Of a stretch of 64,000 bases of DNA, positions 49,473 through 58,936 are shown piece by piece. The number at the start of each line of letters is the position of its first letter. Position 1 is the stretch's first letter. The position numbers were made by a program, and so were the translations under genes. The notes under the pieces were generated by a model. The model did no database searches, was not told the origin of the DNA, and worked only from the letters and a program-made list of their open reading frames with translations. The DNA comes from JACRDG01 sp963760985 (lineage in GTDB: Bacteria > Desulfobacterota > Desulfomonilia > Desulfomonilales > Desulfomonilaceae): positions 124,001 through 188,000 of the forward strand of contig CAVXFM010000006.1 in the NCBI GenBank assembly GCA_963760985.1, in the 5' to 3' direction.

Positions 49473-50536
49473 TCAAAATCCAAGTATATTGAGGACTCTC
49501 TTCAACTCCGGCTCACACTTTATGGGTTCGCGACCTGATTGTTTGAACTGATCTATTGCCGTGTTCGGATCCTTCAGGCCGTGGCCGGTGAGCGTGCACA
49601 CCACCACCGCTCCCTTTTCAAACAACCCTTCTCTCGACTTCTTTATCACGCCTGCTATGGATGCAGCGGACGCAGGCTCGCAGAAGACTCCCTCGGTTGC
49701 GGCCAGCAATTGATAAGCCTCAAGGATTTTGTAATCACTTACTTCATCAATGAGCCCTCGGGACTCGTCGCGCGCTGCGATCGCCTTATCCCATGAGGCT
49801 GGATTGCCAATACGAATAGCTGTTGCCACAGTTTCCGGACGCTCGAAGACTCGGCCGTGAACGATGGGCGCCGCGCCTTCTGCTTGAAAACCTATCATCT
49901 TGGGCAAGGATTCAATCTTGCCGGACGCTTGGTAGTCCTTGTACCCAGCCCAATACGCGGTTATGTTCCCCGCGTTTCCTACCGCAGGGCGTGATAGTCA
50001 GGTGGGCGTCCCAAAACGTCACAAATTTCATAGGCAGCTGATTTCTGCCCTGCAATCCTATGGGGATTGAGGGAATTAACGAGGGTAATGGGCTGTTTCT
50101 CTGAGACCTCCCGGACGATGGTAAGCGCATCATCGAAGTTCCCCAAAATCTGTATGACCGTTGCGCCGTGAATCATCGCCTGGGCAAGCTTTCCGAGTGC
50201 AATCTTCCCGTCCGGGATAAGAACGAAAGCCCTCATGCCTGCTCGCGCTGCATAGGCGGCAGCTGCGGCCGACGTGTTGCCCGTGGACGCACAGATCACC
50301 GCCTCTGAGCCGGATTCAACGGCACGAGACATAGCCAGTGTCATGCCGCGGTCCTTGAAGGAGGAGGTGGAATTCGCACCTTCACACTTCACATACATAG
50401 TGAGATCAGGGTTGATCTTCTGGGCAAGACGCGGGGTCGGAATCAGAGGCGTTCCGCCCTCAAGTAGCGTTATGATATGCTCGTCACGCGCAAACGTGTA
50501 GAAATCGGGATACTCCCTAATGATACCTTTCCACAT
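49473..50536 (-). CDS. thrC: Threonine synthase (frameshifted)
   Basis: Converts O-phosphohomoserine to threonine with PLP. About 354 residues when repaired. The PLP lysine is in STSSFKDRGMTLAM; the phosphate loop is CASTGNTSAAAAAYAARAG. LVNSLNPHRIAGQKSAAYEI and the C-terminal VVVCTLTGHGLKDP are also typical. It breaks near 49982: adding one C continues HALPVGNAGNITAYWAGYKD, the expected thrC sequence. This is most likely a single-base sequencing deletion. It is an isolated gene. Confidence 0.92.
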
Positions 50537-50696
50537 ACGTGTTCCTCCTTCACTATGGCAAGCTTCCGCGCCTTGGGGCTGCAGTGCACAGGTCCCAAGC
50601 AGACCCCCGGTTCAATGAGAACGGGCTTCGCCGATCAATCCCGGGATCTTGATTCCCGAGTTGGCAGTGTGCTGACGAGCCTCATTAGGTCGTCTT

Positions 50697-50831
50697 ATAC
50701 CGGTTCGCGCACATTCAGGTAATCATGAGGAGGAAGTCTCCTTCACTGCGAGCGACGCAGAGCCGCAAAATATGAGGTGAGGAGACATTCCTCTGCCGCG
50801 TACAATTGCTCACTTTTGAGCGGCATGGTAT
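50697..50831. repeat. MITE-like element, diverged copy D (135 bp)
   Basis: It begins ATACCGGTTCGCGCACATTC and ends GCGGCATGGTAT, the same terminal pattern as the copies at 44086 and 58800. It also has a related core (TCTCCTTCACTGCG ... CGACGCAGAGCCG). The internal GTCTCC and GGAGAC arms can pair. Sequence identity to the others is modest, so it is an older member or a subfamily. It lies between thrC and the response regulator gene. Confidence 0.55.
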
Positions 50832-50976
50832 GCAATAGCTCCGAATCATATGAGCCGCGACAAAAGTGACCGAGTCCCGTGCGATAGGTTGTGTTTGGTT
50901 CAGGTGCAACTCGGCCATCCGGAGCTCTTTGCACACACATTGTCGGATCGGGTTCATCAGTCGACTGCAACGGGTG

Positions 50977-51444
50977 TCAACACGAATCCTCCATGTTCCC
51001 CACGTCTATGCCAAGGCGTTCTTTGAACAACGGTTCCAATCTCTTGAAGAGCTTGGCCCAATGGGTTCCGCCTTTTGCCGTGCATTCCAGAATTTCCGCA
51101 ACGTACTCTCTCAAATTCGGGAGTTCGTCTTTGGGCAGGAAGGAGACTGCTCCCAACTTCATCGCAAGATTGAGACTTGCGATGTTTGCCGCATGCGCAG
51201 TGAACATCGCAGCAGGAAGGGCACGGGCAACACACACATCAAGCAATGCAAAGCCGTTCACACCCATGATGTCGAGGATAGCGAGGTCGAATTTCTCTTC
51301 CAAAATCAACGCGTAGGCGGTCGCAAAATTCCCAGCCGTGGTTACTTCGCAGGCTTCCAACTGTTCTTGGACGACTTCCAAGATATCCGGTTCGTCGTCT
51401 ACCACAAGGATTCTCTTTCCTCTTAGTATCTCTTGATCGCTCAT
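50977..51444 (-). CDS. Single-domain response regulator
   Basis: A 155-residue receiver protein: RILVVDDEPDILEVVQEQLE with the acidic pair, phospho-acceptor Asp in DLAILDIMGVNG, and the conserved Lys in SFLPKDELPN. A short helical tail has no DNA-binding or enzymatic domain. The partner kinase is not adjacent. GAGGAG lies before ATG 51444. Intact. Confidence 0.88.
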   Translation of the reverse strand: MSDQEILRGKRILVVDDEPDILEVVQEQLEACEVTTAGNFATAYALILEEKFDLAILDIMGVNGFALLDVCVARALPAAMFTAHAANIASLNLAMKLGAVSFLPKDELPNLREYVAEILECTAKGGTHWAKLFKRLEPLFKERLGIDVGNMEDSC

Positions 51445-51683
51445 GATGTTTACTCCTCAATTGCTTTCATGAAGTTCAGAACGTCCACGTCGCAGAGCTA
51501 TTGCACTGTCTCCCCTGTCAAAGAAGACCTGAACAGGTGTTGCGGTCTCCACCACACTTCCATTGGGTAAGGGAAGTTGCATTGTGAGTCCTTCCATTGC
51601 CATGACCGTAGGGCCGCTGTCGGTTGTCCCTGCCTTCTTGACAGCCTCATCCCACCTCCCACGCCGGGGAATCCTGGCTCACC

Positions 51684-52487
51684 TCAGGGTGCAAGCAGGC
51701 TGATGAGTTTATCATGAACACGACCATTGGAGGCGACCACACAGTCAGTGTACACATCCGTGGGCACGCCTGATCGGTCTGTGATACGCCCCCCAGCTTC
51801 CTGCACCAGGAGTATCCCCGCTGCCAGGTCAAATGGCTTGAGACGCGGTTCCCAAAATGCGTCCAGGCGCCCACAGGCTACATACGCGAGGTCAAGGGCA
51901 GGAGAGCCCTTACACCTTATCCCCTGGACGGCGAGGACGACTCGGCAGAACTCCGGGACATTCGTATCTGGTCCATATGCCCTATCATGAGGAAACCCCG
52001 TGCCCACGTGACTCTCGTTCAACCGGCTTGTCCACGAAACGCTGATGGGTTTGCCGTTCACGTGGGCACCTCCACCTTTGAAACCATGGAAACTTTCTTT
52101 GGAAACAGGATCGTACACCATACCGACCAGCGGCTCGCCATCCCGCAGGAGCGCTATTGAAACTGAGAAGACCGGATAACCATGGGCAAAGTTCATGGTC
52201 CCATCCAGGGGATCCACCACCCACAGCCACGGCGACTCGTTCTGCAGTTTTCCGGTCTCCTCGGAAAGGATATCGTGATCCGGGAAACGTCCCTTGATGG
52301 CCGACAGAATGACATCTTCCGAGGCGCGATCAGCGCACGTGACCACATCGATACCGCCAACGTGCAAGTCCTTTGGGTCGACCGCGCACTCCACCAGGTT
52401 GAAATTGGCCATAATGACTTGCCCTGCACGCTCGACCACTTCAAACACAAAATTTGTCACATGCTGCAGATTCAATTCGTGTTGCAT
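51684..52487 (-). CDS. suhB: Inositol monophosphatase family protein (SuhB-like)
   Basis: A 267-residue Mg-dependent phosphatase. Metal-binding motifs are DILSEETG, WVVDPLDGTMNF and SPALDLAYVACGRLDAFWE with LKPFDLAAG. The family hydrolyses inositol monophosphate or related sugar phosphates and also acts on NusA-associated complexes in E. coli (SuhB). It is intact and lies between the response regulator and the carbonic-anhydrase-like gene on the same strand. Confidence 0.9.
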   Translation of the reverse strand: MQHELNLQHVTNFVFEVVERAGQVIMANFNLVECAVDPKDLHVGGIDVVTCADRASEDVILSAIKGRFPDHDILSEETGKLQNESPWLWVVDPLDGTMNFAHGYPVFSVSIALLRDGEPLVGMVYDPVSKESFHGFKGGGAHVNGKPISVSWTSRLNESHVGTGFPHDRAYGPDTNVPEFCRVVLAVQGIRCKGSPALDLAYVACGRLDAFWEPRLKPFDLAAGILLVQEAGGRITDRSGVPTDVYTDCVVASNGRVHDKLISLLAP

Positions 52488-52605
52488 CGTGCTATCCCCA
52501 CGGTGTGCGGCCCTTGATCTCCCGCCCGGCTGCGGTCCGTTCCCCTCTGTGGTTGTGGGACTTGACTCCGCCGGGCTCGGTTACTTGAAGCCGAGCGAAA
52601 TGGCA

Positions 52606-53166
52606 TTAGTCACGTTGGTCGGTCCCGTGCATACATTGGCTCGCGGTGATTTCCTGAAAGGATCTCAAATAACGTCTCGCGAGATCCTGGTAAATTGCCC
52701 TGCTGGACGCTATTTGCGCGAGTTGGTCAGCACTCACCGATTTGATGACCCGAGCGGGCGAGCCAACAACCACGCTGCCTGGCGGGATCTCTGCGCCAAA
52801 GCGAATCACACTTCCCGCGCCTATCAGACAGTCGGAATTTATCTTCACTCCGTCGGGAACTATGGACCCCATTCCCACCAGTACGTTTGAACAAATCTCG
52901 CATCCATGCAGAATGCACCCGTGCCCGACATGCGTGTCCTTGTGCAGCACGGTGGATTTGTTGGGGAAGGTGTGCACCACACAGTTCTCCTGCACGTTCG
53001 ATCCCCTGCCTATGCGGATTGAACCGATATCGCCGCGGAGTGTGGCGCAGGCCCCCACATAGCAACCGGTCTCAATGAGCACGTCACCGATGATTACGGC
53101 CCTCGGATGAACAAAGGCACCAGTCTCTACCACAGGTCGCTTTCCCTCGAATTCGTAAAATGCCAT
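52606..53166 (-). CDS. Gamma-carbonic anhydrase-like protein
   Basis: A 186-residue left-handed beta-helix protein with hexapeptide repeats. The metal-binding pattern NVQENCVVHTF, HVGHGCILHGCEI and VGMGSIVPDG matches the gamma-carbonic anhydrase/PaaY family, which binds Zn or Fe through three histidines. It may act as a carbonic anhydrase, or as a thioesterase as in PaaY. It is the same orientation as its neighbours and intact. Confidence 0.88.
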   Translation of the reverse strand: MAFYEFEGKRPVVETGAFVHPRAVIIGDVLIETGCYVGACATLRGDIGSIRIGRGSNVQENCVVHTFPNKSTVLHKDTHVGHGCILHGCEICSNVLVGMGSIVPDGVKINSDCLIGAGSVIRFGAEIPPGSVVVGSPARVIKSVSADQLAQIASSRAIYQDLARRYLRSFQEITASQCMHGTDQRD

Positions 53167-53309
53167 TTCCGACCGTTCGCCTTTCCTGAATACTCAGTGC
53201 CCTCGCTCGGCATCAGGAGAAAGCATGAGTTTTCAGGTTTTGTGCGGGATCTCTCATCTAGGTAACCGTGGAGAGACCCCGCGGACGTACGTCTCAACGG
53301 GCAGCGCAC

Positions 53310-54396
53310 TCAGCTTGCCGGAGCGGCCGGCGGAAGTTCTTCCGGACCGAGGGGGGGCCCGGGAAGCGGAAGGGGCACCCTCATCAAGAAGAATTGGTGT
53401 ATCAGCAATACTACTGCCGTCACATGCAAGGTAAAGAATGCGGTCAGAGCGTTTATGTCAAACGGAACCGGTCCCAGGCCTGTCTCGACCAGCTTCGCGT
53501 AAATGGGTATCAAAATTATCCTGAGTAAGCATATCCAAGCGGCCACGAGGATAATCTCTTCCAGAATGAAATTGTATATCCCTCGTGTGGGTTGCTTGTC
53601 CTGTGCGAATGGATACATCTCGAACGCGACCGAATGCATAAGCGACCATCCGATAGCGCTCGCTCCTATGGAACCGAACGAGAACTCGGGGCTCAAACCG
53701 ATTGCGAGCGAACCCGCCCAGCACACATAGCCAGAGAACGATAACCACAGCGGTAAGCACGATCTGATACAGGGGAGCCGGCAGCTTGTAAAAGGGCCAA
53801 CCCTGCAGGCACATAGGACCACCGAACACCTGAACCCAGACTATTATCCAGACGACCAGACCAAACCACCAAGGCCCGGGGAAAAGTCCTCCTGGATTGG
53901 ACGGGTGCTTCTCCAGCGGTGTGCCATTGTAATTGACGAAAATAGCCCAGATAATACAGGCAAGGATCAGGATCAATGCAGAGGCGAACAACCAGTTCAA
54001 CCATGGCTGTTTGAAGGGGTGAGGCCCCACGCCATCAAAAGTATACCAGAGCGTCAATCCAAATATGATGACCCCGAACCATAGCCCTGCGGGAAATAGC
54101 GGTATTTTGGGGTATACATTCGCCTCTACCCAAGCGAGGACTACTGCCAAGACGATCCACACAATGATCATCAGGATGCCCGGAACAACCCGGTTGTCCG
54201 GCTTCCATAGCATTCCTGCAGGCGCGGCAAACGGCCATCCAAGACCGCACACCCCAAAAGTTACCAGCCCCATGAGTAAGAAAAACGACATTGGGAGGAA
54301 GTAGGTAAGGAACCACTTCATTGGCACGAAAAACATGAACAGCCATGAAATGACCACTATGACGATGAACCGCATGAGCGCTTGCTTCATGTTCAT
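53310..54396 (-). CDS. Polytopic membrane protein of unknown function (frameshifted)
   Basis: About 361 residues with roughly eight or nine transmembrane helices rich in Trp, Pro and Gly (WLFMFFVPMKWFLTYFLPMS; WWFGLVVWIIVWVQVFGG). It breaks near 53711-53714, where one extra base shifts LGG into the next frame (SLAIGLSPEFSFGSIGASAI). The final part ends LPLPGPPLGPEELPPAAPAS. ATG 54396 follows GGAGA. I recognise no transporter family. It lies just downstream of the PEP-utilising protein gene and could act with it. Confidence 0.6.
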
Positions 54397-54625
54397 GCTG
54401 TGAGTCTCCGATCTTCCGCAAAGGCCCGACACCAATCACCGGGTCGTTCATCGAGCGGCACGTAGGCGCTAAATGCAGAGCAGGAGCGTCAACTTCCTTT
54501 CTTGCCCGCGGCAGACCATAGGCTTGATAGGAAGCGGTCTTGGATGCGCCTCTCAATGCCACGGTGAAGAATCCAGGGTTTCCGCACGCGAACTCCTCCA
54601 GCGGAAACCCTTCACAGGGCAGAGG

Positions 54626-56333
54626 TCAGTGTGCCACTACACGCTCGATCACTTCCACAACCCCCACGTTGCCGTCAATTCTGATGATGTCACCGTCATT
54701 GATGGAGTTTGTGGCGTTCCACGTGCCGACCACAGCCGGAATGCCATACTCGCGCGCTGCTATTGCCGCGTGAGTTAACATGCCACCGGTGTCGGTGACC
54801 ACACCGGCTATTTTCACAAAGAGGGGAGTCCATGCAGTTCCCGTGTAAGGACAGACGAGGATTTCGCCTGTCTGAACCTTTTGAAAGTCAACGTAATCGC
54901 TCACCACCCGTGCAGGCCCCTCGATAACTCCCGGAGCAGCCCGGAAAACCTTCGAGCCGCTCTTCCACTGTCTTTTCGCCCTTGGGATGCAATATGTCAT
55001 CAATAATTCCAAATACTTTGATCCCTATGGGATCTGTCATCTTCTCGGGAACATTTCCCACAGTCAGGGGGCATTCAACGTCGCCGGTTGCCTTCATCTG
55101 GGACTTGCGCTCGCGAACCAGATGGGGCGCCAGAGCGCTGTAGTGATATACTGCGACCTTCTCATTGTACGCCAGCGCTTCCATGATCTCGACGAGTTCC
55201 GAAAAGGTGAGATACGTAACATCGTCCACGTTTTCGATCAATTTGCGTCGGTACAGCCTCTTTCCGCACACGATGATTGCGTTGCGCAAGGCTGCTGTGG
55301 ACCCCTGATCAATGTAAAAGCCGTGATCCTCCTGAAAGGCGTAGACTCCTTGCGCCGCCTGCAGGAGACCATGAAATTCTTTCCTTTCCTCGTCACTGGC
55401 GAGTTTGTTTCCGAAGTCTTGGATGGCCTTCTCTCGCTGATTGCGTATATCCTTTTTTGACTCGTAGAAATCCCATCCGCTGTCCATTCGCGCGAAGTAT
55501 CCCTTTATGGTGTCCAGGACGGGTACCGGGTCCTCCTTCCACGTGGGGGTGCTCACATCAAGATGTGCGGCCACGACTCGATTTCCGTAAATGGAAAGAA
55601 AGCGATGGAACTTGTCCATCCATGGCCTGGCTTCAGGAGTCTTGGAGAGTGATTCCAGGAGCTTCTCGCTCTCGGTCTTCTCAAAAATGTCCCGAATTCC
55701 GCACTCCTCCAAGAATTTGGTGAGTGTCCATAGCTCTTCGTCGGTTTGAGTGGCAATACTGTCAAACCCGCGAAGCATAATGACTAAATCCTTCTCTTCC
55801 AGCCCGTGCTTCTTACAGTACGCTTCGAATGTGAAATAGACCGCGTCAGCGGGATACATGAGGGTGAAATGTATCTCCCAGTTTCGTCTGTTTAGCCGTT
55901 CGGCCCGGCGCAAGTGTTCCAGGAGGTGGGGAAGGATGAGTTTGTCCGTGTCAACACCGTTAAGCGTGTCCAGGTTGGAGATAACTTCCCTGATGTATTT
56001 TTTGTAATATGCATCCCAATCCTCGATGCACTGAGCGACCAACTTGCCGAACGCGGGCTCCCGTTGCGCGATCTCCTTTGCATCCTCGATGAGGGCGAAC
56101 CCTATGTAGACTCGACCGGCGTGAATTTTCACATGTCCTCCCTTGGAAGGCGGGAGGCTTGTCTGTTCAGCCGCAACGTGGTACCCCCAGGCGTGATGAG
56201 CCTGGATTGTGGTCATTCCCATGGGAGATATTGCATAGGGTTGGTGAAGGTCATCCCTGAACCAGAAAATGTTTTTGTCAAATTCCGTTTCGGGCCTCAA
56301 CGACCTCAGAGCACAGATACTCCGGTCTAACAT
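54626..56333 (-). CDS. PEP-utilising (phosphohistidine) domain protein, PpsA-like (frameshifted)
   Basis: About 568 residues. A long helical N-terminal part (WFRDDLHQPYAISPMGMTTI ... PLSKTPEARPWMDKFHRFL-like region) is followed by a C-terminal swivelling phosphohistidine domain with GGMLTHAAIAAREYGIPAVVG. The histidine of THAA would carry the phosphoryl group. There is no ATP-grasp domain, as in the phenylphosphate synthase PpsA subunit and related orphan proteins. The break near 54945 is repaired by dropping one A, giving RLEGFRAAPGVIEGPARVV. AGGAGG precedes ATG 56333. The partner subunit is not in this window. Confidence 0.7.
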
Positions 56334-56821
56334 GGGCGCTGTCCTCCTCGTTCCGATTGCGGATGCGGGACCCCACACCAGGGTCAGGGTTCCGGACTGA
56401 TCGTGGTGAACTCCTCCGTATAGGCCCGTCCATAGCCCCTAGCTGGACTACATCCAAGAAGTCGGCTGTGTACGTCCGCACAACTCCGGACCCGGGAGAC
56501 AACCTGATCTGTCGGTTTGCGGGGGTAGGCTCACAGAGCTGACCTGTTTGCGAGCGTACCCCTCACATGATCCTTTCAGTTCTTCCACCTCTTAGTTCGT
56601 ATCAATACAGCGCACTAGCAGTGCTCTTGTGTCGGCTGGTGCGCGGAGAATTGGGACGATCCACCTGCCTCCGGGGCAGCGGGAAGACGTTTTTCGCGGC
56701 AAGACGATGCGACAATGCGCTTTCTTTCTCGTCTCGAGGCTGCCGGGTGAGAAGCTTCCTCCGAGACCAACGGCTGGATCACGCCTCCGGAGCGGGTGGG
56801 CTATCACGGTGAACACGTCAT
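56334..56821. other. Intergenic region, nothing recognised
   Basis: About 490 bp separating the acyl-CoA dehydrogenase from the PEP-domain gene. No gene or repeat could be supported, although short frames exist on both strands. Confidence 0.35.
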
Positions 56822-57947
56822 CTATTTCAACAGGAATCGAGCAATGAGAAGCTTCTGTATTTCTTCGGTGCCTTCTTCAAAATGGAATGAGCGGGCGTCT
56901 CGAAAATGTCGTTCCAGAGGATACGCTCTTGTGTATCCCACTCCTCCGTGGATTCTCAGCGCCATCTCTGAGACTCGGGTCAACACCTGTTCCGCAAAGA
57001 GTTTTGCCATGGCTGCCTCTTTTACAATGTCCTTCCCCTGATCGAATCTCCATGCAGCCTCGTACGCGAGCAGACGAGCGGCTTGAATCTCTGTACCCAT
57101 CTGTGCAACGTTGTTCTGAATAGCCTGACGTTTTGCGAGCCGTTTTCCGAAAGTGGATCTCTTCTTGGCATAGTCTACGGCAAGATCGAGCATCCTCTGG
57201 GCCAGGCCGACACAGCAGAACGCTATGGAGACCCTACTGAGATGCAGCATGCCGAAAGCAACGTCGAGCCCTTCTCCCTTCACTCCCAATATATTTGAAG
57301 CAGGCACACGGCAATTGTCGTAGATCACATTGAAGTGCCGAGGACCCACGCAGCCCATCATCTTTTCCATCGGCTTGAGGCTCAAACCATCGGTGGGGAC
57401 ATCCACGAGAAATGAGGTAACACCCTCTTCTGTGGCGGCAAAGGCGTAGATAAGCTTCGTATGCCCGGGGAAAAGGGTAATGAGCCACTTCTTGCCATTG
57501 AGTACGTACAGAGTCTCCGTCCCGAGTCGCTTTTGAATTAATGTCTCTACCGGTTCCCGCCTCCGGCTCGGTCAGGCTGTTGGCTGCCCAGATTTCTCCA
57601 GAAGCCAGTTTGGGTAGATATTTCTTCTTTTGGTCTTCTGTGCCGAAGTAGAGCAGTGGCCTCCAAAACAGGCCATTCATGGTATGAGCGATAAGCCGTA
57701 CGGTGGCATAGGCCTTTGCCAGCTCTTCAAGCACGGTGAACCACTGCACCGCACTCCAGCCCTGGCCGCCGTATTCTTTCGGAATGGTCAAGCCGAAAAA
57801 ACGGCCTCTTCTGAGTTCATCCACCAGTTCGCTCGGAAGCCTCTCTTCTTCTTCCAAGGGCACGGACAAAGGATCCAGCACGTTTTGTACCCATTCCCGA
57901 GCTTCCTTCTTGTAGGTAGTAACTTCTTCAGGCAAACTGAATTCCAT
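56822..57947 (-). CDS. Acyl-CoA dehydrogenase (frameshifted)
   Basis: About 374 residues when repaired. An FAD-dependent acyl-CoA dehydrogenase of the MCAD/short-chain type. Signatures are SLTEPEAGTGRD, YDNCRVPASNILG, and the C-terminal ALRIHGGVGYTRAYPLERHF and FHFEEGTEEIQKLLIARFL, in which a Glu sits at the catalytic-base position. The break near 57519-57523 is repaired by removing one base, giving TLYVLNGKKWLITLFPGHTK. GAGGAAAG precedes ATG 57947. It forms an operon with the SDR and CoA ligase genes just upstream. Confidence 0.88.
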
Positions 57948-57969
57948 TGCTTTCCTCTCTTTCTCACGA

Positions 57970-58731
57970 CTATCCAATCATGGTGAGACCGCCGTCTACA
58001 CTGAGCACCTGGCCGGTCAAATACCGTGCATCGTCGCTCACAAAAAAGGCCACCACATCGGCCACATCCTCAGGGCGGCCAAGCCGTTTCAAAGGAATCA
58101 TGTGGGCCACCTTTTCCATGATCTTCTTGCCCTTCTCTCCTTCGTGAAGACCGGCAAGAAGATCGGTTTGTATTGGTCCCGGACTCACGCTGTTCACGCG
58201 GACATTGAATCGTGAGAGCTCTCGCGCGAGCGCTTTGGAACTGGCCATAATCGCGGCCTTGGTTCCGCAGTACACCACTTCGCCCGAGTTGCCGACCCTG
58301 CCGGCGTCGGACCCAAGGCTCACGATGTTCCCGCTTTGCTGCTCCATCATGTAAGGAATGCAGGCATGAGTGGCGTTGAGGAAGCTCTTATAATTCACCG
58401 AAATGAAGCGGTCCCAAGTGGCCTCATCGGTATCGATAAAGAATGCCGACTTGTCGATCCCCGTATTGTTGATCAATATGTCCACAGACCCGCATTCCCT
58501 GTGGATGGCAGCAACCGCCGCTTTCACGGCCGCATAGTCAGTTACGTCGCATTGAAGGGGAACACATTTGACCCCTAGAGCGGATATCTCTGCAGCCGTC
58601 TTGTCCATTGCTTCCTTGTCAATGTCTAGTATGCCGACGTTGCCCCCATCGTGGGCCAGGCGCAGACCTATGGCTTTGCCTATTCCCTTGCCGCCTCCAG
58701 TCACGATCGCGGTCTTACCGTTCAAGCTCAT
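57970..58731 (-). CDS. Short-chain dehydrogenase/reductase, FabG/BadH-like
   Basis: A 253-residue classical SDR. Cofactor motif TGGGKGIG, NNTG, catalytic Ser region SGNIVSLGSDAG, and YCGTK (Y-x-x-x-K), followed by NVRVNSVSPGPIQTD. The closest functional types are 3-oxoacyl reductases and the alicyclic hydroxyacyl-CoA dehydrogenase BadH, but the substrate cannot be told. ATG 58731 with GAGGTG upstream is chosen over an earlier ATG. It is 22 bp from the acyl-CoA dehydrogenase. Intact. Confidence 0.9.
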   Translation of the reverse strand: MSLNGKTAIVTGGGKGIGKAIGLRLAHDGGNVGILDIDKEAMDKTAAEISALGVKCVPLQCDVTDYAAVKAAVAAIHRECGSVDILINNTGIDKSAFFIDTDEATWDRFISVNYKSFLNATHACIPYMMEQQSGNIVSLGSDAGRVGNSGEVVYCGTKAAIMASSKALARELSRFNVRVNSVSPGPIQTDLLAGLHEGEKGKKIMEKVAHMIPLKRLGRPEDVADVVAFFVSDDARYLTGQVLSVDGGLTMIG

Positions 58732-58799
58732 TGTATTCACCTCACGTTCGGTTGGGATGTTCATTGCGCCAAGTGGAATTCCCACCGGCAGTTCCTTTC

Positions 58800-58936
58800 G
58801 TACCGATTCGTGTTCACCTATCTAAGATGGTGGGGCTCCTGAGCGCAGTGATGAGACGGCTTTGCGTCGTCCGTAGCGAAGGAGATCCTCAGCCCGCATC
58901 CTGTGTCCTGTCATATACGTGAAAGCGCCTTGGTAT
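58800..58936. repeat. MITE-like element, copy B (137 bp)
   Basis: Inverted relative to copy A: the reverse strand reads ATACCAAGGCGCTTTCACGT ... ATGCGGGCTGAGGATCTCC ... GCGCTCAGGAG ... and ends near CACGAATCGGTAC. About 120 bp is nearly identical to 44086-44230 except for the 8-bp gap. It fills the space between the SDR start and the CoA-ligase stop codon and overlaps the latter by one base. Confidence 0.78.
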
